This document shows, in pieces, positions 35,456 to 45,140 of a stretch of DNA of 64,000 nt. Below the pieces are notes generated by a model. That model made no database searches, was not told where the DNA came from, and worked only from the letters and a program-made list of their open reading frames with translations. The position numbers and the translations under genes are program-made. The stretch is from CAVVEC01 sp963770485 (GTDB taxonomy: Bacteria; Acidobacteriota; Terriglobia; Terriglobales; Acidobacteriaceae), in NCBI GenBank assembly GCA_963770485.1, contig CAVYPX010000016.1, positions 558,001-622,000 of the forward strand. The letters run 5' to 3'. Position 1 is the first letter of the stretch; each line of letters begins with the position of its first letter.

Positions 35456-36426
35456 CGACGAACTCAGCCGGGAAGTCGCTTACCATCGTGATTCCCACCT
35501 ATAATCGCAAAGTTTTATTAGGCAGGGCGATTCAGGCGTACCTAGCGCAGTCCGCTCCCGAGGCGATCCAGGAGATCTTGATCGTAGACGACGGCTCGAC
35601 CGACGATACCGCGGCTATGGTGGCTGCCATCGCTCCGCAAGCGCCGTTTCCGATCCGTTATCTCAAGCAGGCCAACAAAGGTCCTGCAGCGGCCCGCAAT
35701 CTTGGCATTCGAGAGGCGCGCTCGTCCATCATTCTCTTTACCGACAGCGATATTGTTCCAGGTCGCGAACTGGTCGCGCAGCACCTTTCCTGGCATCAGC
35801 AGCATTCTGAACCGACGGTGGCCGTTCTGGGGTACGTGACCTGGCCATCGGAACCTAAACCTACTCCCTTCATGAGATGGTATGGTGAACACCGGCTATT
35901 CGCCTTCGGCATGTTTCGACATGGGCAGGAAGTTCGAACCGCGGATCTTTACACCTGCAATGTCAGTTTGAAAACAGATTTCTTGAGAAGTTATGGCCAA
36001 TTCGACGAGGAGTTCAAGACGGCAGCATGTGAAGATATCGAGCTCGGTTATCGGTTAGGCAAATCAGGTTTGAAACTTCTGTACAATTCCCAAGCCATTG
36101 GCTATCACCACCAGTTTCTTAGCTTCGCGGATGCCTCACGGAAAGCGCTGGCGAACGCCGATGCCGTGCGACTATTTCTGCAGAAGGAAGCTGGCAAATG
36201 CACCCTCGATGCAAAAATCCGAAGAAGGTCGCATCCGAGATTTCAGGTTGTAACGTGGACTGCTATAACTGCAGCAACCGTGCTAGCCCCAGCTCGCCCT
36301 TTGCTCGATTCTTACATTCCGCTGCCCCACTTCGTTTACCGTCTCTTCTCGTGGTACGACAGCAACGAGAGTGGTTTGAGGCGCGGGTGGAAAAAATCTT
36401 ATGACCTCGGAAGCTTTGCCCTTTAA
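35449..36426 (+). CDS. Family 2 glycosyltransferase
   Basis: A 325-residue GT-A enzyme: VIPTYNRK at the N-terminus, LIVDDGSTDDT, then the DSD (LFTDSDIVP) metal-binding motif and an acidic CEDIELGYRL catalytic segment. The C-terminus lacks membrane helices, apart from one modest hydrophobic stretch. The start is GTG, overlapping the upstream stop. It extends the lipid-linked repeat unit with an unknown sugar. Confidence 0.88.
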   Translation: MLTTNSAGKSLTIVIPTYNRKVLLGRAIQAYLAQSAPEAIQEILIVDDGSTDDTAAMVAAIAPQAPFPIRYLKQANKGPAAARNLGIREARSSIILFTDSDIVPGRELVAQHLSWHQQHSEPTVAVLGYVTWPSEPKPTPFMRWYGEHRLFAFGMFRHGQEVRTADLYTCNVSLKTDFLRSYGQFDEEFKTAACEDIELGYRLGKSGLKLLYNSQAIGYHHQFLSFADASRKALANADAVRLFLQKEAGKCTLDAKIRRRSHPRFQVVTWTAITAATVLAPARPLLDSYIPLPHFVYRLFSWYDSNESGLRRGWKKSYDLGSFAL

Positions 36427-37828
36427 GCCTGCGCCGGCGTATTTCAAAGCCATGCTGGTTGTGGCTGGAAGTTTATTGCTATGCATTTTGTTCGGAATGG
36501 GCCTTCTGCCTCCTGCGCGACTATGGACAATTCTGCTGTTGACGGCGTCTGTGTGCTTCCTGTTTGTGCGGGGGCGCGGAACCTCCGATTTGATGCACCC
36601 AATCCGCGTGTTTGGAGCGCTATGGTGTTTTTGCCTCGGCCTAGCCAGCATGCACTTGCTCCCATATCTTTCAGATTGGGATTTCTTCACCTGGAACTGT
36701 CTTCTGACTGGCCTGGGCGCTTTCATCGTCGGCTTTTGCCTGGTGCGATGGTGGACGGGAGGAGCAGAAAGATCAAGTATCACCGCAATAATAGAAGCGA
36801 GGAAACATGCTCTGGTTCCTACTCGCAAAACCCTGATTGTGGCCGCAGTTTGTTTGGTTATCGGTACTGCTGTGCTGGGCTACGAGTTTCACTTGCTCGG
36901 CGAAATCCCCATTTTTTCTGATAACCCCGATGTTGCCAGGTTTAGGACGTTTGGAGACAGCGCTGAGCCTCCGTTCAATCAACTCTCCTTCAAGCTGCTG
37001 AACACGTTCGTCGGCTTTATTAAATACGGAATCTTCTTGTCAGTCATTACGCTCTGCCAGAGGACACCCAGGAGCAGAAAGGCAACCTGGGTAGCAATTA
37101 CTCTGATTACGCTGGGCTCGGTCATCTACGTTTCGCAAGCCGGTCGCAGCATCTTCGTCCTGATAGCGATTGCCTGTCTGATACTATTTCACTATCTCAG
37201 GCGCCCCATTCGTGCGATCGAACTTGTATGTTCCACGCTGGTCTTGATGCTCTTTTTGGGCATTTTTGGATCGCTCCGACTTCAAGCAAGCGGGACCGGA
37301 CGGGTCTTCCAGCACGCACTAAGCGTTTCGAGTTTTCCGCAAGGCCCGTTCTGGGAAGGCATAGCCTTTGGATATGCTACCGTCACTGCGTCTTTCGAAA
37401 TTTTCGCCAGACTGTTAAGAGACCTGCAAACCATCCCGCATGAGGCGGGATACACACTTTATGGGTTGCACTATTTGATTCCCCGCGCCAACCTCGGAGA
37501 AGTAACGATGGGACTGTATCTAGGTGAATTTGCCACCGCGACGTTTCTTATCGAGTTCTACGCCGATTATGGATATTGGGGCATCTTCTTTGCTTCGCTC
37601 ATCACAGGGATTGGATATGGTTGGGTTTATTCGCGCGGCGGCGGCAAGAATCCTCTTTACTGGATTTGCGTTCGCGCGTTATTAATTCAGCTGCTCGTCG
37701 TTTTTCCATACGCAAACCTATTTACAGTAAATCTGCTTTGGTGTTTTGACTTATTTTTCATGTATTTCTTACTGCGTTGGATTTCAGGGCACAGGACAGC
37801 CCAGGCATCCTCACCCGCGTCAAGCTGA
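36401..37828 (+). CDS. Wzy-type oligosaccharide repeat-unit polymerase
   Basis: A 475-residue protein with 10-12 membrane segments and a large periplasmic loop, typical of O-antigen/EPS polymerases. The sequence is poorly conserved, as expected. It overlaps the upstream glycosyltransferase by 26 bp and stands in the flippase/Wzz neighbourhood, which supports the call. It would polymerise repeat units on the periplasmic face. Confidence 0.78.
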   Translation: MTSEALPFKPAPAYFKAMLVVAGSLLLCILFGMGLLPPARLWTILLLTASVCFLFVRGRGTSDLMHPIRVFGALWCFCLGLASMHLLPYLSDWDFFTWNCLLTGLGAFIVGFCLVRWWTGGAERSSITAIIEARKHALVPTRKTLIVAAVCLVIGTAVLGYEFHLLGEIPIFSDNPDVARFRTFGDSAEPPFNQLSFKLLNTFVGFIKYGIFLSVITLCQRTPRSRKATWVAITLITLGSVIYVSQAGRSIFVLIAIACLILFHYLRRPIRAIELVCSTLVLMLFLGIFGSLRLQASGTGRVFQHALSVSSFPQGPFWEGIAFGYATVTASFEIFARLLRDLQTIPHEAGYTLYGLHYLIPRANLGEVTMGLYLGEFATATFLIEFYADYGYWGIFFASLITGIGYGWVYSRGGGKNPLYWICVRALLIQLLVVFPYANLFTVNLLWCFDLFFMYFLLRWISGHRTAQASSPASS

Positions 37829-37928
37829 GCCGGTCTTTTAAGCCTGCAGGGGCCTCTTAAGTGTTGGTAGCTTTGAGCAAGAAGCTCCGAAGGCACTCAG
37901 ATCAGAAACTGAAACTCGGAGTCCAGTG

Positions 37929-38717
37929 ATGACACCACTGCCGCTTGAACTCACTAAACGAATACAAATGGAGGCGACGGAGAACGACGCCTTCTACAGC
38001 CGCAAGTCTGAGGATTCCCTAGATCTTTCGGCCCTGCACTACGGCCACGCTGAAATGCTGGATTGGAGCCTCAAGCGCATGCCGAGTCTTAAAGGCGCTA
38101 GGATTTTGGATGTGGGCGTGGGTGACGGTTACTCTTCCGTGATCATGGCACGGGCTGGGGCACTGGTGACGGGCATCGATGTATCCGACGTAGCTTTGCA
38201 ACGTGCGGCGGAACTGGCTAAACGTAATAAGGTGAGGGTTGAACTAAGACAGATGCCCGGCGAAGATCTCGGCTTCGAGACCCAGAGCTTTGATGCGATC
38301 CTCTCTGTCTCAGCCTTTCACCATATGGATCACAAAAGAGCTGCTTCTGAATTTGCCCGCGTTCTCCGTCCAGGCGGCCGCCTGGTCATGATCGATCCAT
38401 TGGTTTCCAATCCGCCCGCGTGGTTATATCGAAAGCTTGGACACTTTTTTTCCCGAGAAGCAACCTCCGAAGAACGCCCGCTGCGGGTGCGCGACTTGGC
38501 CGTGTTGCGGCAGAACTTCCACAAGGTAACTTGGACCGGCATGTTCTTGTTCTCGGTAGCTTTGTTTGGTGTCGACAGAATCTGCCATGCCAGCCCTCGG
38601 GTGCAGGCGTTGACGGCTGCGGTGTTTAAGGCTGTTTCACCCTTGGACAAAACGCTTCTGCGACTTCCTATTCTCCCGCGAATTGCTTGGAAGATTGCGG
38701 TCGTCGCAGAGCGCTAA
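37929..38717 (+). CDS. Class I SAM-dependent methyltransferase
   Basis: A 262-residue methyltransferase. Motif I is ILDVGVGDGYSS near residue 58, followed by VTGIDVSDVA, and AFHHMDH near residue 135. It resembles Methyltransf_11-type enzymes acting on sugars or lipids. The ATG at 37929 is preceded by an in-frame GTG. The 97 bp after the polymerase show nothing recognisable. Confidence 0.8.
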   Translation: MTPLPLELTKRIQMEATENDAFYSRKSEDSLDLSALHYGHAEMLDWSLKRMPSLKGARILDVGVGDGYSSVIMARAGALVTGIDVSDVALQRAAELAKRNKVRVELRQMPGEDLGFETQSFDAILSVSAFHHMDHKRAASEFARVLRPGGRLVMIDPLVSNPPAWLYRKLGHFFSREATSEERPLRVRDLAVLRQNFHKVTWTGMFLFSVALFGVDRICHASPRVQALTAAVFKAVSPLDKTLLRLPILPRIAWKIAVVAER

Positions 38718-38740
38718 AGGTGTTCGATCCATTGTCTACT

Positions 38741-38866
38741 ATGCCTGAGGTCAGCGTCATTATTCTCAACTGGAATGGGAAGCACTTTCTGGAGACGTGT
38801 CTGAATGTATTGTGCCGGCAGACATTTCCTGATTTTGAAACCATCCCAGTGGACAACGTCGTGTAG
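38741..38866 (+). pseudogene. Truncated 5' copy of family 2 glycosyltransferase gene
   Basis: A 41-codon frame starting MPEVSVIILNWNGKHFLE and ending at TAG. It matches the start of the glycosyltransferase at 40203 almost residue for residue (MPEISVIVLNWNGKHFLES) for about 38 residues, then stops inside the VDNG segment. The nucleotide similarity is also high. It is a relic of a duplication or recombination, with 1.3 kb inserted between fragment and intact gene. Confidence 0.75.
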
Positions 38867-38888
38867 TCACGGGTATGTCTGTTACACT

Positions 38889-39698
38889 ATGGGCGCTGTG
38901 CTTATCCGTCTTGCCTGCTCTCTGCCATTACTCCGGGCTTACCTAGCCGTACCCTTGCCGCTGACACAAAAGCTGCTGTTGCTTTACCGCATGGTCAGAA
39001 ATAAGCGGAAGATCGTTTCTGCAACCGGCTTCTTCGAGCAGTTAGTGATGATTACGGCATTACTGAAGCTGAAAGTGCCTGGAGTCGTTGTGGAATGCGG
39101 AACCTACCAGGGGGGGAGTGCAGCAAACCTTTCCCTTGCCTGCGAACTGACAAACAGAAAGCTGTTCATCTTCGATTCGTTCCAGGGCCTTCCTGAGCCG
39201 GAGAAACCCGACAGGGAACACACCGTTCTGGTCGCCTGCGAGATCCACGTGTACAAGCGCGGCGACTGGCATGGAACGTTCGATCTTGTGAAGGCGAATG
39301 TCACCAGATATGGATCGCCTGAGGTCTGCGAATTCGTGAGAGGCTATTTTGAAAACACACTGCCATCTTTCGCGGAACGTATCGGGTTCGTGTTTTGCGA
39401 TGCCGACCTGAAGGAGTCTGTCCGCACCTGCCTTCGATGCCTCTGGCCACTGATGTCGGACGGCGGGATTTTTTTTACTCATGAAGCTCATCACCTAGAG
39501 ATCGGGCAATTGTTTTTCGATGAGGCTCTTTGGAACACCACACCGCCCGGTCTGGTGGGTGCCTGCTGCGGTCTGGGGATTACTCCGCAACCCGACGGGT
39601 TCATGGGTAGCTGCATCGGCTACACGATTAAGAATCCCGAGATCCGAGTCGTGTCACAAGAAATCGGAGTTTCGGAGCGTGTCAAGGTAGCGCTCTAG
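38889..39698 (+). CDS. TylF/MycF-like sugar O-methyltransferase
   Basis: A 269-residue methyltransferase related to macrocin O-methyltransferase TylF. It has VVECGTYQGGSAANL near residue 68, IFDSFQGLPEP, FCDADLKESV and a C-terminal catalytic region. The ATG at 38889 is taken because the residues upstream lie over the truncated glycosyltransferase copy and look non-coding. No strong ribosome binding site is seen. It would O-methylate a sugar of the repeat unit. Confidence 0.72.
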   Translation: MGAVLIRLACSLPLLRAYLAVPLPLTQKLLLLYRMVRNKRKIVSATGFFEQLVMITALLKLKVPGVVVECGTYQGGSAANLSLACELTNRKLFIFDSFQGLPEPEKPDREHTVLVACEIHVYKRGDWHGTFDLVKANVTRYGSPEVCEFVRGYFENTLPSFAERIGFVFCDADLKESVRTCLRCLWPLMSDGGIFFTHEAHHLEIGQLFFDEALWNTTPPGLVGACCGLGITPQPDGFMGSCIGYTIKNPEIRVVSQEIGVSERVKVAL

Positions 39699-40202
39699 CA
39701 AAGGAGCCTATTGCGGTTTTATCGTGAACATGTCATACCGGACTTCGTCGAGCATCACTCCGTGCTTACTGCAGACACGGCGGGCAGCTTCTATGGGACT
39801 ACCCAGAGAGGTGGCACAGGCTTCAGTGGAATGGTTTTTAATCTCAACAAGAATGGAAAGGAAAAGGCGGTATTGAGCTTCTGCGACAGACCACCTCTCG
39901 ACTCAAGCGGACCTTCGGGAGCCTCTGCAGAGGTTTGTTTGGATACTGCGAGGCTTTCTAGATGAGTGGATCTCAGGGCGAGGCGGACTCGTATACGAAG
40001 TCTTAGTGAAGGTGGTTGCCATTCGAGACCGAGATATCTACGTTGGGGACGGTCCAATGTTCAGCGTGGCCAACCTCGGATCTGGCCGCAGTGGGCTGCG
40101 ACTACCTAAATGTAATAGGCGAGAAAGTAGGGTGAGGAACGGCTCACTGCACGGAAGGGCGGATCTGCAAAGAAAACCAATCTCGCTTTGAAAGGCTAGC
40201 GC
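39699..40202. other. About 500 bp of decayed coding-like sequence
   Basis: No intact gene. An 85-codon frame (39711-39965) starts at a TTG behind AAAGGAG and begins like a methyltransferase (FYREHVIPDF) but soon loses coherence. Downstream, short coherent stretches appear in other frames (GFLDEWISGRGGLVYE; GCDYLNVIGEKVG before a stop). This is best read as one or two genes broken by frameshifts. It lies between the truncated and the intact glycosyltransferase. Confidence 0.45.
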
Positions 40203-41216
40203 ATGCCTGAGATCAGCGTCATTGTCCTGAACTGGAACGGGAAGCACTTCCTGGAATCGTGTCTAGGCGCGTTGCGCCGGCAGACGTTTCGTGATTTCGA
40301 AACCACCCTCGTCGATAATGGCTCGCAGGATGGCTCGGTCGATTACGTTCGAACGCAGTTTCCCGAAGTGAATCTAGTCGCGCTACCAGACAACCGGGGC
40401 TTCACGGGTGGAAACATTGCGGGCTATGAGCGGGCGAGCGGAGATCTGATCGTTCTGTTGAATAATGATACTGAAGCGCATTCGGACTGGCTGGAGGAAA
40501 TGCATCGCGCGAGCCAGTTGTACCCGAATGCCGGAAGTTTTGCTTCCAAAATGATCTACTTCGACGATCGCGAACGGATTGAGAATTGTGGGTCGGCAGT
40601 TGGGACTGATGGCGGGACCTTGGATTTGGGTAGAGATGAACGCGACGGGCCATCATGGGCTCAACCACGCAAGGTATTCGGGGCCTGTGCTGGTGCCGCG
40701 GCGTATCGACGCCGGATGCTGAAGGACATCGGCTTCCTGGACCCAGACTTCTTTTACACCTACGAAGATGCAGATCTAAGTTTTCGGGCACAACTACGCG
40801 GTTACGAATGTGTTTATGTTCCGGCGGCAATTGTCTATCATCGCTATCGTGCGACGAACAAGAAAACGCCCTCCCGTCAAATCTATTACTCACAACGAAA
40901 CATCGAGTTCGTGTATCTCAAGAACATGCCGATTGGGCTAATTCTGCGATATTCGCCGCAACGCTTGCTATATGAAATCGGGGCCGCTACTTATTTTACC
41001 AGGCTGGGTTTCGGCAGCGCCTTTGTCATGGCGAAGCTGGATGTTCTGAGGCATCTGCCATCGCTGCTTCGAAAGCGGAGAGGAATTCAGAAGAGAAGGA
41101 CTGTGCCCAACTGGCAGCTTCGCGCGATGATGACGGATTCTGTGCTTGCCGTCAGGTGGAAGAAACTTCGCTCTGCGTGGAACATGCCACAGACTGCTGT
41201 AGCTTCAGAGAACTAG
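40203..41216 (+). CDS. Family 2 glycosyltransferase (rhamnosyltransferase-like)
   Basis: A 337-residue GT2 enzyme of the WbbL/rhamnosyltransferase type: VIVLNWNGKHFLESCL, LVDNGSQDGS, and LLNNDTEAHSDWL (the NND motif in the DxD position), plus FFYTYEDADLSFRA as catalytic region. The C-terminal ~90 residues are basic and amphipathic. It is the intact counterpart of the truncated copy at 38741. Confidence 0.88.
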   Translation: MPEISVIVLNWNGKHFLESCLGALRRQTFRDFETTLVDNGSQDGSVDYVRTQFPEVNLVALPDNRGFTGGNIAGYERASGDLIVLLNNDTEAHSDWLEEMHRASQLYPNAGSFASKMIYFDDRERIENCGSAVGTDGGTLDLGRDERDGPSWAQPRKVFGACAGAAAYRRRMLKDIGFLDPDFFYTYEDADLSFRAQLRGYECVYVPAAIVYHRYRATNKKTPSRQIYYSQRNIEFVYLKNMPIGLILRYSPQRLLYEIGAATYFTRLGFGSAFVMAKLDVLRHLPSLLRKRRGIQKRRTVPNWQLRAMMTDSVLAVRWKKLRSAWNMPQTAVASEN

Positions 41217-41241
41217 TCCGAATGTCAGGAGAATCTTGCGG

Positions 41242-42381
41242 ATGGCGAAAGTACTAGTGACCGGTGGTGCGGGTTTCATCGGGTCACACCTTGTGGATGC
41301 ACTGGTGGATAGAGGTCATGAGGTTGTTGCTTTCGACAACCTCGATCCGGCGGCGCACCCTCAACCGCCGAAGCTGCCCACGTACGCAAATCACCACTGC
41401 AGGTATGTGCTTGGCGATGTGCGAAACAAGGAAGCGTTGCGGTCGGCGTTCGATGGCGTCGAGGTCATTTTCCATCACGCCGCTGCCGTAGGCTCGGGAA
41501 TCTCGATGGTTGACGTTCGTCGCTTCGTAGAAGTGAACTCGCTTGGTACGGCGAATCTGTTGGAGTTGGCTATCGAGAAGCGCGACCAGATCCGAAAGCT
41601 GATCGTAGCGTCATCAATGACAGTGATGGGAGAAGGAACTTACGAGTGCGAGATCCATGGCATTTACTACCCGTTTCTTCGCCCGATCGAACAGCTCAAG
41701 CGGGATGAGTGGGAAGTAAAGTGTCCGCATTGCGGGGAACGTTCAAAAGCTCTACCGATGACCGAAGACCGGCCGCTGCTGCCTTTGACCATTTACGGCC
41801 TCACGAAAATGGATGAGGAGCTGGAGACGATGTTGGTTGGACGCTACTACAAGATTCCCGTGGTGGCATTCCGCTATTTCAGCGTATATGGACCCCGCCA
41901 GTCTCTAACCAATCCATATACCGGCGTGATTGCGAGGTTCGGGACTCGGCTGATTACCCGCAAGGCGCCGCTGGTCTACGAAGATGGCCAGCAACTGAAG
42001 GACGTGATTCATGTTCGCGACGTGGTCCGCGCCAATCTGTGCGCAATGGAATCCGAGGCCGCAAACTACCAGGTGTTCAACCTGGGGAATGGCACGGGGC
42101 TCACGGTCTATCGCATTGCCCAGTTGATAGCAGACAGGCTGGGTCTTGCGATCCAGCCTGTCTTAACGGGGCAGTATCGGGGCGGCGATGCGCGTCATGG
42201 GTGGGCGGACGTTTCCAAGGCGCGACGTTTGATGGGCTGGGAGCCATTGCTTTCGGCTGAGGAGGGATTCTCGGACCTGTGCAACTGGCTTCGATCTCTT
42301 CCTGAAGAACAGCTAAAGGAAGCAATTCGAGCTTATGAAAACGCAGAGAATCAATCGGAAACGCGCGCGGTCGCAGTCTAG
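41242..42381 (+). CDS. NAD-dependent epimerase/dehydratase with zinc-ribbon-like insert
   Basis: A 379-residue extended SDR: nucleotide-binding TGGAGFIGSH, catalytic YxxxK as YGLTK. Between them is an unusual insert with YECEIHG and CPHCGER, a C-x-H ... CxxC pattern that could hold zinc. Members with this insert are annotated as nucleotide-sugar epimerases; the reaction is not fixed. The ATG at 41242 has AGGAGA nine bases upstream and beats a TTG at 41236. The S-S-x-D/E motif of 4,6-dehydratases is absent. Confidence 0.82.
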   Translation: MAKVLVTGGAGFIGSHLVDALVDRGHEVVAFDNLDPAAHPQPPKLPTYANHHCRYVLGDVRNKEALRSAFDGVEVIFHHAAAVGSGISMVDVRRFVEVNSLGTANLLELAIEKRDQIRKLIVASSMTVMGEGTYECEIHGIYYPFLRPIEQLKRDEWEVKCPHCGERSKALPMTEDRPLLPLTIYGLTKMDEELETMLVGRYYKIPVVAFRYFSVYGPRQSLTNPYTGVIARFGTRLITRKAPLVYEDGQQLKDVIHVRDVVRANLCAMESEAANYQVFNLGNGTGLTVYRIAQLIADRLGLAIQPVLTGQYRGGDARHGWADVSKARRLMGWEPLLSAEEGFSDLCNWLRSLPEEQLKEAIRAYENAENQSETRAVAV

Positions 42382-42439
42382 TACTCACCAAACCGCAGTG
42401 CGAATTTGAGATTTTGGCTTGAAGTGAGCGACTGACGCA

Positions 42440-43348
42440 ATGTTTGCTAGCATCATCATCCCAACCAAGAACGAAGAAGCCAACATCGGCCGTTGCTTGG
42501 AAGCGGTCTTTGGTCAATCAACGAGTTTTCCGTTTGAAGTGTTGGTGGTTGACTCGGGATCGCAGGATCGGACGCTAGAGGTCGCGCGGAGGTATCCTGC
42601 GCACATACTGGAAATTGCGCCGTCCGAGTTTCATCATGCCCGCACGCGAAATCTTGGCGGAACCGCCAGTTCTGGTGAACACCTTGTGTTTCTCTCTGGC
42701 GATGCTATCCCAGCGAACGATCGCTGGTTAAGTGCGCTTCTAAAGAACTTTGAGGACGCGGCGATTGCTGCTGTGTACGGGCGACAAATACCAAAGCCCG
42801 ACGCGACGCCGGAACGCGTCTTCTTCGTACACCACAGGTACGGCACCGAACGGGTCGTGAGAAATGCAAGCAGCAACGGCGTTGGGAAGCATGTACTTCA
42901 CCAGTTCTCCAACGTTAACTCGGCGGTTCGCCGGACGGTTTGGAAACAATTGCCTTTTCCGGAAGATGTTAACGCGTATGAAGATTTTTCTTTCGCGATT
43001 CAACTTGCGCAACACGGACACTCGATCGCGTATGAACCTGAAGCCGCGGTGCTCCATTCCCACAACTATACTTTGGTGCGGTCGTTTCAGCAGTACTTTG
43101 ACAGCGGTGTTCTATACAGCAGGAGACAGTTGTGGGACGGGCAGCAAAGAGATCAAATTCGCGCCGATGGTTTGCGCTACCTTCGGAACGAGATCCGATA
43201 CCTGCGGCGATGTCGGGCAGGTTACCGTATACCCTACGTATTGTGTTATGAAGCTGCGCGATACTTTGGTTTGATTTTAGGAAGCCACGAGAGGCTGTTA
43301 CCCACTGCCCTAAAGAGGATGGTCACTTCGCATCGACTTTTCGGTTAG
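42440..43348 (+). CDS. Family 2 glycosyltransferase
   Basis: A 302-residue GT-A enzyme. N-terminal IIIPTKNEEANIGRCLE, VVDSGSQDRT, then VFLSGDAIPAND in the DxD position, and NAYEDFSFAIQL as likely catalytic region. Its sugar is unknown. The C-terminal portion is similar to rhamnosyltransferase-type enzymes. It is separated by 58 bp from the SDR gene and 85 bp from the initiating transferase. Confidence 0.87.
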   Translation: MFASIIIPTKNEEANIGRCLEAVFGQSTSFPFEVLVVDSGSQDRTLEVARRYPAHILEIAPSEFHHARTRNLGGTASSGEHLVFLSGDAIPANDRWLSALLKNFEDAAIAAVYGRQIPKPDATPERVFFVHHRYGTERVVRNASSNGVGKHVLHQFSNVNSAVRRTVWKQLPFPEDVNAYEDFSFAIQLAQHGHSIAYEPEAAVLHSHNYTLVRSFQQYFDSGVLYSRRQLWDGQQRDQIRADGLRYLRNEIRYLRRCRAGYRIPYVLCYEAARYFGLILGSHERLLPTALKRMVTSHRLFG

Positions 43349-43433
43349 TCAGCCTTGGTTTCAGGATTCAGCAGTGTGGTGTGGAGCGCTTACTATGGAG
43401 TATCTAGAACGCGCAAGATCGAGGGACGATTGA

Positions 43434-44123
43434 ATGATCAGTTCTGAGCACGAATTGGTGGTGCACGAGAGCTCCGCTGCCAGCGGACGTGTGAGCTGCA
43501 CGGCAAGGTCCACCAGCGACCGAGGTTTCGAGCGCTTCGCCAAAGTTTGCATCGATTTCATCGGAGCCACAACCTTGATTCTCCTCCTGCTGCCTGTGTT
43601 CTTGATCGTGGCCGCCCTGGTTCTCTTGGAGAGTGGCTGGCCCGTCATTTATCGCCGGCGCGTGGTAGGGATGAAGGGTGATTTCGATGCCTTGAAGTTC
43701 CGCACCATGAAGCCGGGAGCCGACGCAATACTCGACGCCAACCCGCTTCTGAGGGCCGAATTTGAGCAGAACTTCAAGCTGAAAGACGATCCGCGCCTGA
43801 CGCGGCTGGGTCCTTTCCTACGAAAGTCCAGCCTGGATGAGTTGCCGCAATTGTTCAACGTACTGATGGGACAAATGAGTTTGGTTGGGCCAAGGATGAA
43901 GTCGCCTCCGGAGATGGCAAAATATGGCGGCTACAAAGAACTCCTCCTCATGGTAAAACCGGGTATTACTGGATATTGGCAGGTACACGGAAGGCAGAGT
44001 GTTCCTTACGAGGAACGTATCAAGATGGACATCTATTACATTCAGAACTGGAGTTTGGCAATGGACTTTAAGATTATGTTGCAAACCCCGCTGAGAGTGC
44101 TTCGCAAGGAGGGTGCATACTGA
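43434..44123 (+). CDS. Initiating polyprenyl-phosphate sugar phosphotransferase
   Basis: A 229-residue bacterial sugar transferase (PF02397), the small PglC/RfbP-core form. A single membrane-inserted helix (about 40-62), KFRTM near 86, the catalytic pair Asp135-Glu136 in SLDELPQL, and the GPR and KPGITG motifs are all present. It would attach the first sugar phosphate to undecaprenyl phosphate. Its stop overlaps the galE start by one base (TGATG). Confidence 0.9.
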   Translation: MISSEHELVVHESSAASGRVSCTARSTSDRGFERFAKVCIDFIGATTLILLLLPVFLIVAALVLLESGWPVIYRRRVVGMKGDFDALKFRTMKPGADAILDANPLLRAEFEQNFKLKDDPRLTRLGPFLRKSSLDELPQLFNVLMGQMSLVGPRMKSPPEMAKYGGYKELLLMVKPGITGYWQVHGRQSVPYEERIKMDIYYIQNWSLAMDFKIMLQTPLRVLRKEGAY

Positions 44124-45112
44124 TGGCTGGTATTTTGGTCACCGGCGGAGCCGGATACGTGGGGTCTGCCTGCTGTGCGGCACTGCTGTCTCAAGGCCAT
44201 TCGGTTGAGGTCGTGGATGACCTTTCCACTGGCTTTGCCGACGCGGTTCCAGCGGGTGCGGCCCTTCACCGATTCGCGATAGGCGACGCAGGATCGCTGT
44301 CGAGACTCTTGGCGGCCAACAGAATTGACGTCGTATTTCATTTCGCGGCGAAAGCCTCAGTACCCCAATCGGTGATCAACCCGGGTCCTTTTTTTGATGT
44401 TAACGTTGCTGAAGGGATCTCCCTGGTTGAAACGCTCCGGAAGCACGGAATTCGTAACTTTGTGTTTTCCTCCAGTGCGGCCGTGTACGGCACGCCACAG
44501 CTAGTCCCCACGGCCGAGGAGCATCCCAAGGAGCCCGTGAATCCGTATGGGGAAAGTAAGTTGATGTTCGAGCAAATCCTCAAGCGGTACGCGTGCGCGT
44601 ACGATTGGAGCGTCGTCGCCTTTCGCTACTTCAACGCTTGTGGCGGGGGACGAGGTTGGGGCGAGCGTCACAACCCAGAGACTCATATCATTCCCTTGTT
44701 ACTGCAAGCCGCTTCCGGGAGGCGGCCATTCTTTGAGGTGTTCGGAACCGACTATTCGACTCCTGACGGGACGTGCCTGCGCGACTATGTACACGTTCAC
44801 GACATTGCTGACGCACATTTGCTCGCTATGGAGAAAATTGACGAACCGGGATTTCGTACCTACAATGTCGGGACGGGCAATGGCCATTCAGTCAAAGAGA
44901 TTTGCAGCGCAGTTGAGAAACTCACCGCGACAAGAATCGCAATAAGAACATGCCCTCGACGTCCAGGCGATCCACCTGTGCTCTGCGCCAGCCCGCAGAA
45001 GCTTATGGACGAGTTCGGCTGGACCCCCCGACACTCCCGTCTGGACAACATATTGGCGGGAGCGTGGGAATGGGAGCAGCATCAGTGCAAATACATGTTC
45101 TCCGGAGTTTGA
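44123..45112 (+). CDS. galE: UDP-glucose 4-epimerase
   Basis: A 329-residue extended SDR with TGGAGYVGS nucleotide-binding motif, SSSAAVYG, and catalytic Tyr-x-x-x-Lys (YGESK). GalE signatures FRYFNACGG and RDYVHVHDIADAHL are present. It interconverts UDP-glucose and UDP-galactose (or their N-acetyl forms) and supplies the exopolysaccharide. Coupled to the initiating transferase. Confidence 0.88.
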   Translation: MAGILVTGGAGYVGSACCAALLSQGHSVEVVDDLSTGFADAVPAGAALHRFAIGDAGSLSRLLAANRIDVVFHFAAKASVPQSVINPGPFFDVNVAEGISLVETLRKHGIRNFVFSSSAAVYGTPQLVPTAEEHPKEPVNPYGESKLMFEQILKRYACAYDWSVVAFRYFNACGGGRGWGERHNPETHIIPLLLQAASGRRPFFEVFGTDYSTPDGTCLRDYVHVHDIADAHLLAMEKIDEPGFRTYNVGTGNGHSVKEICSAVEKLTATRIAIRTCPRRPGDPPVLCASPQKLMDEFGWTPRHSRLDNILAGAWEWEQHQCKYMFSGV

Positions 45113-45140
45113 CTCCGACGAAGTCAGAAGGTGAATCCTG

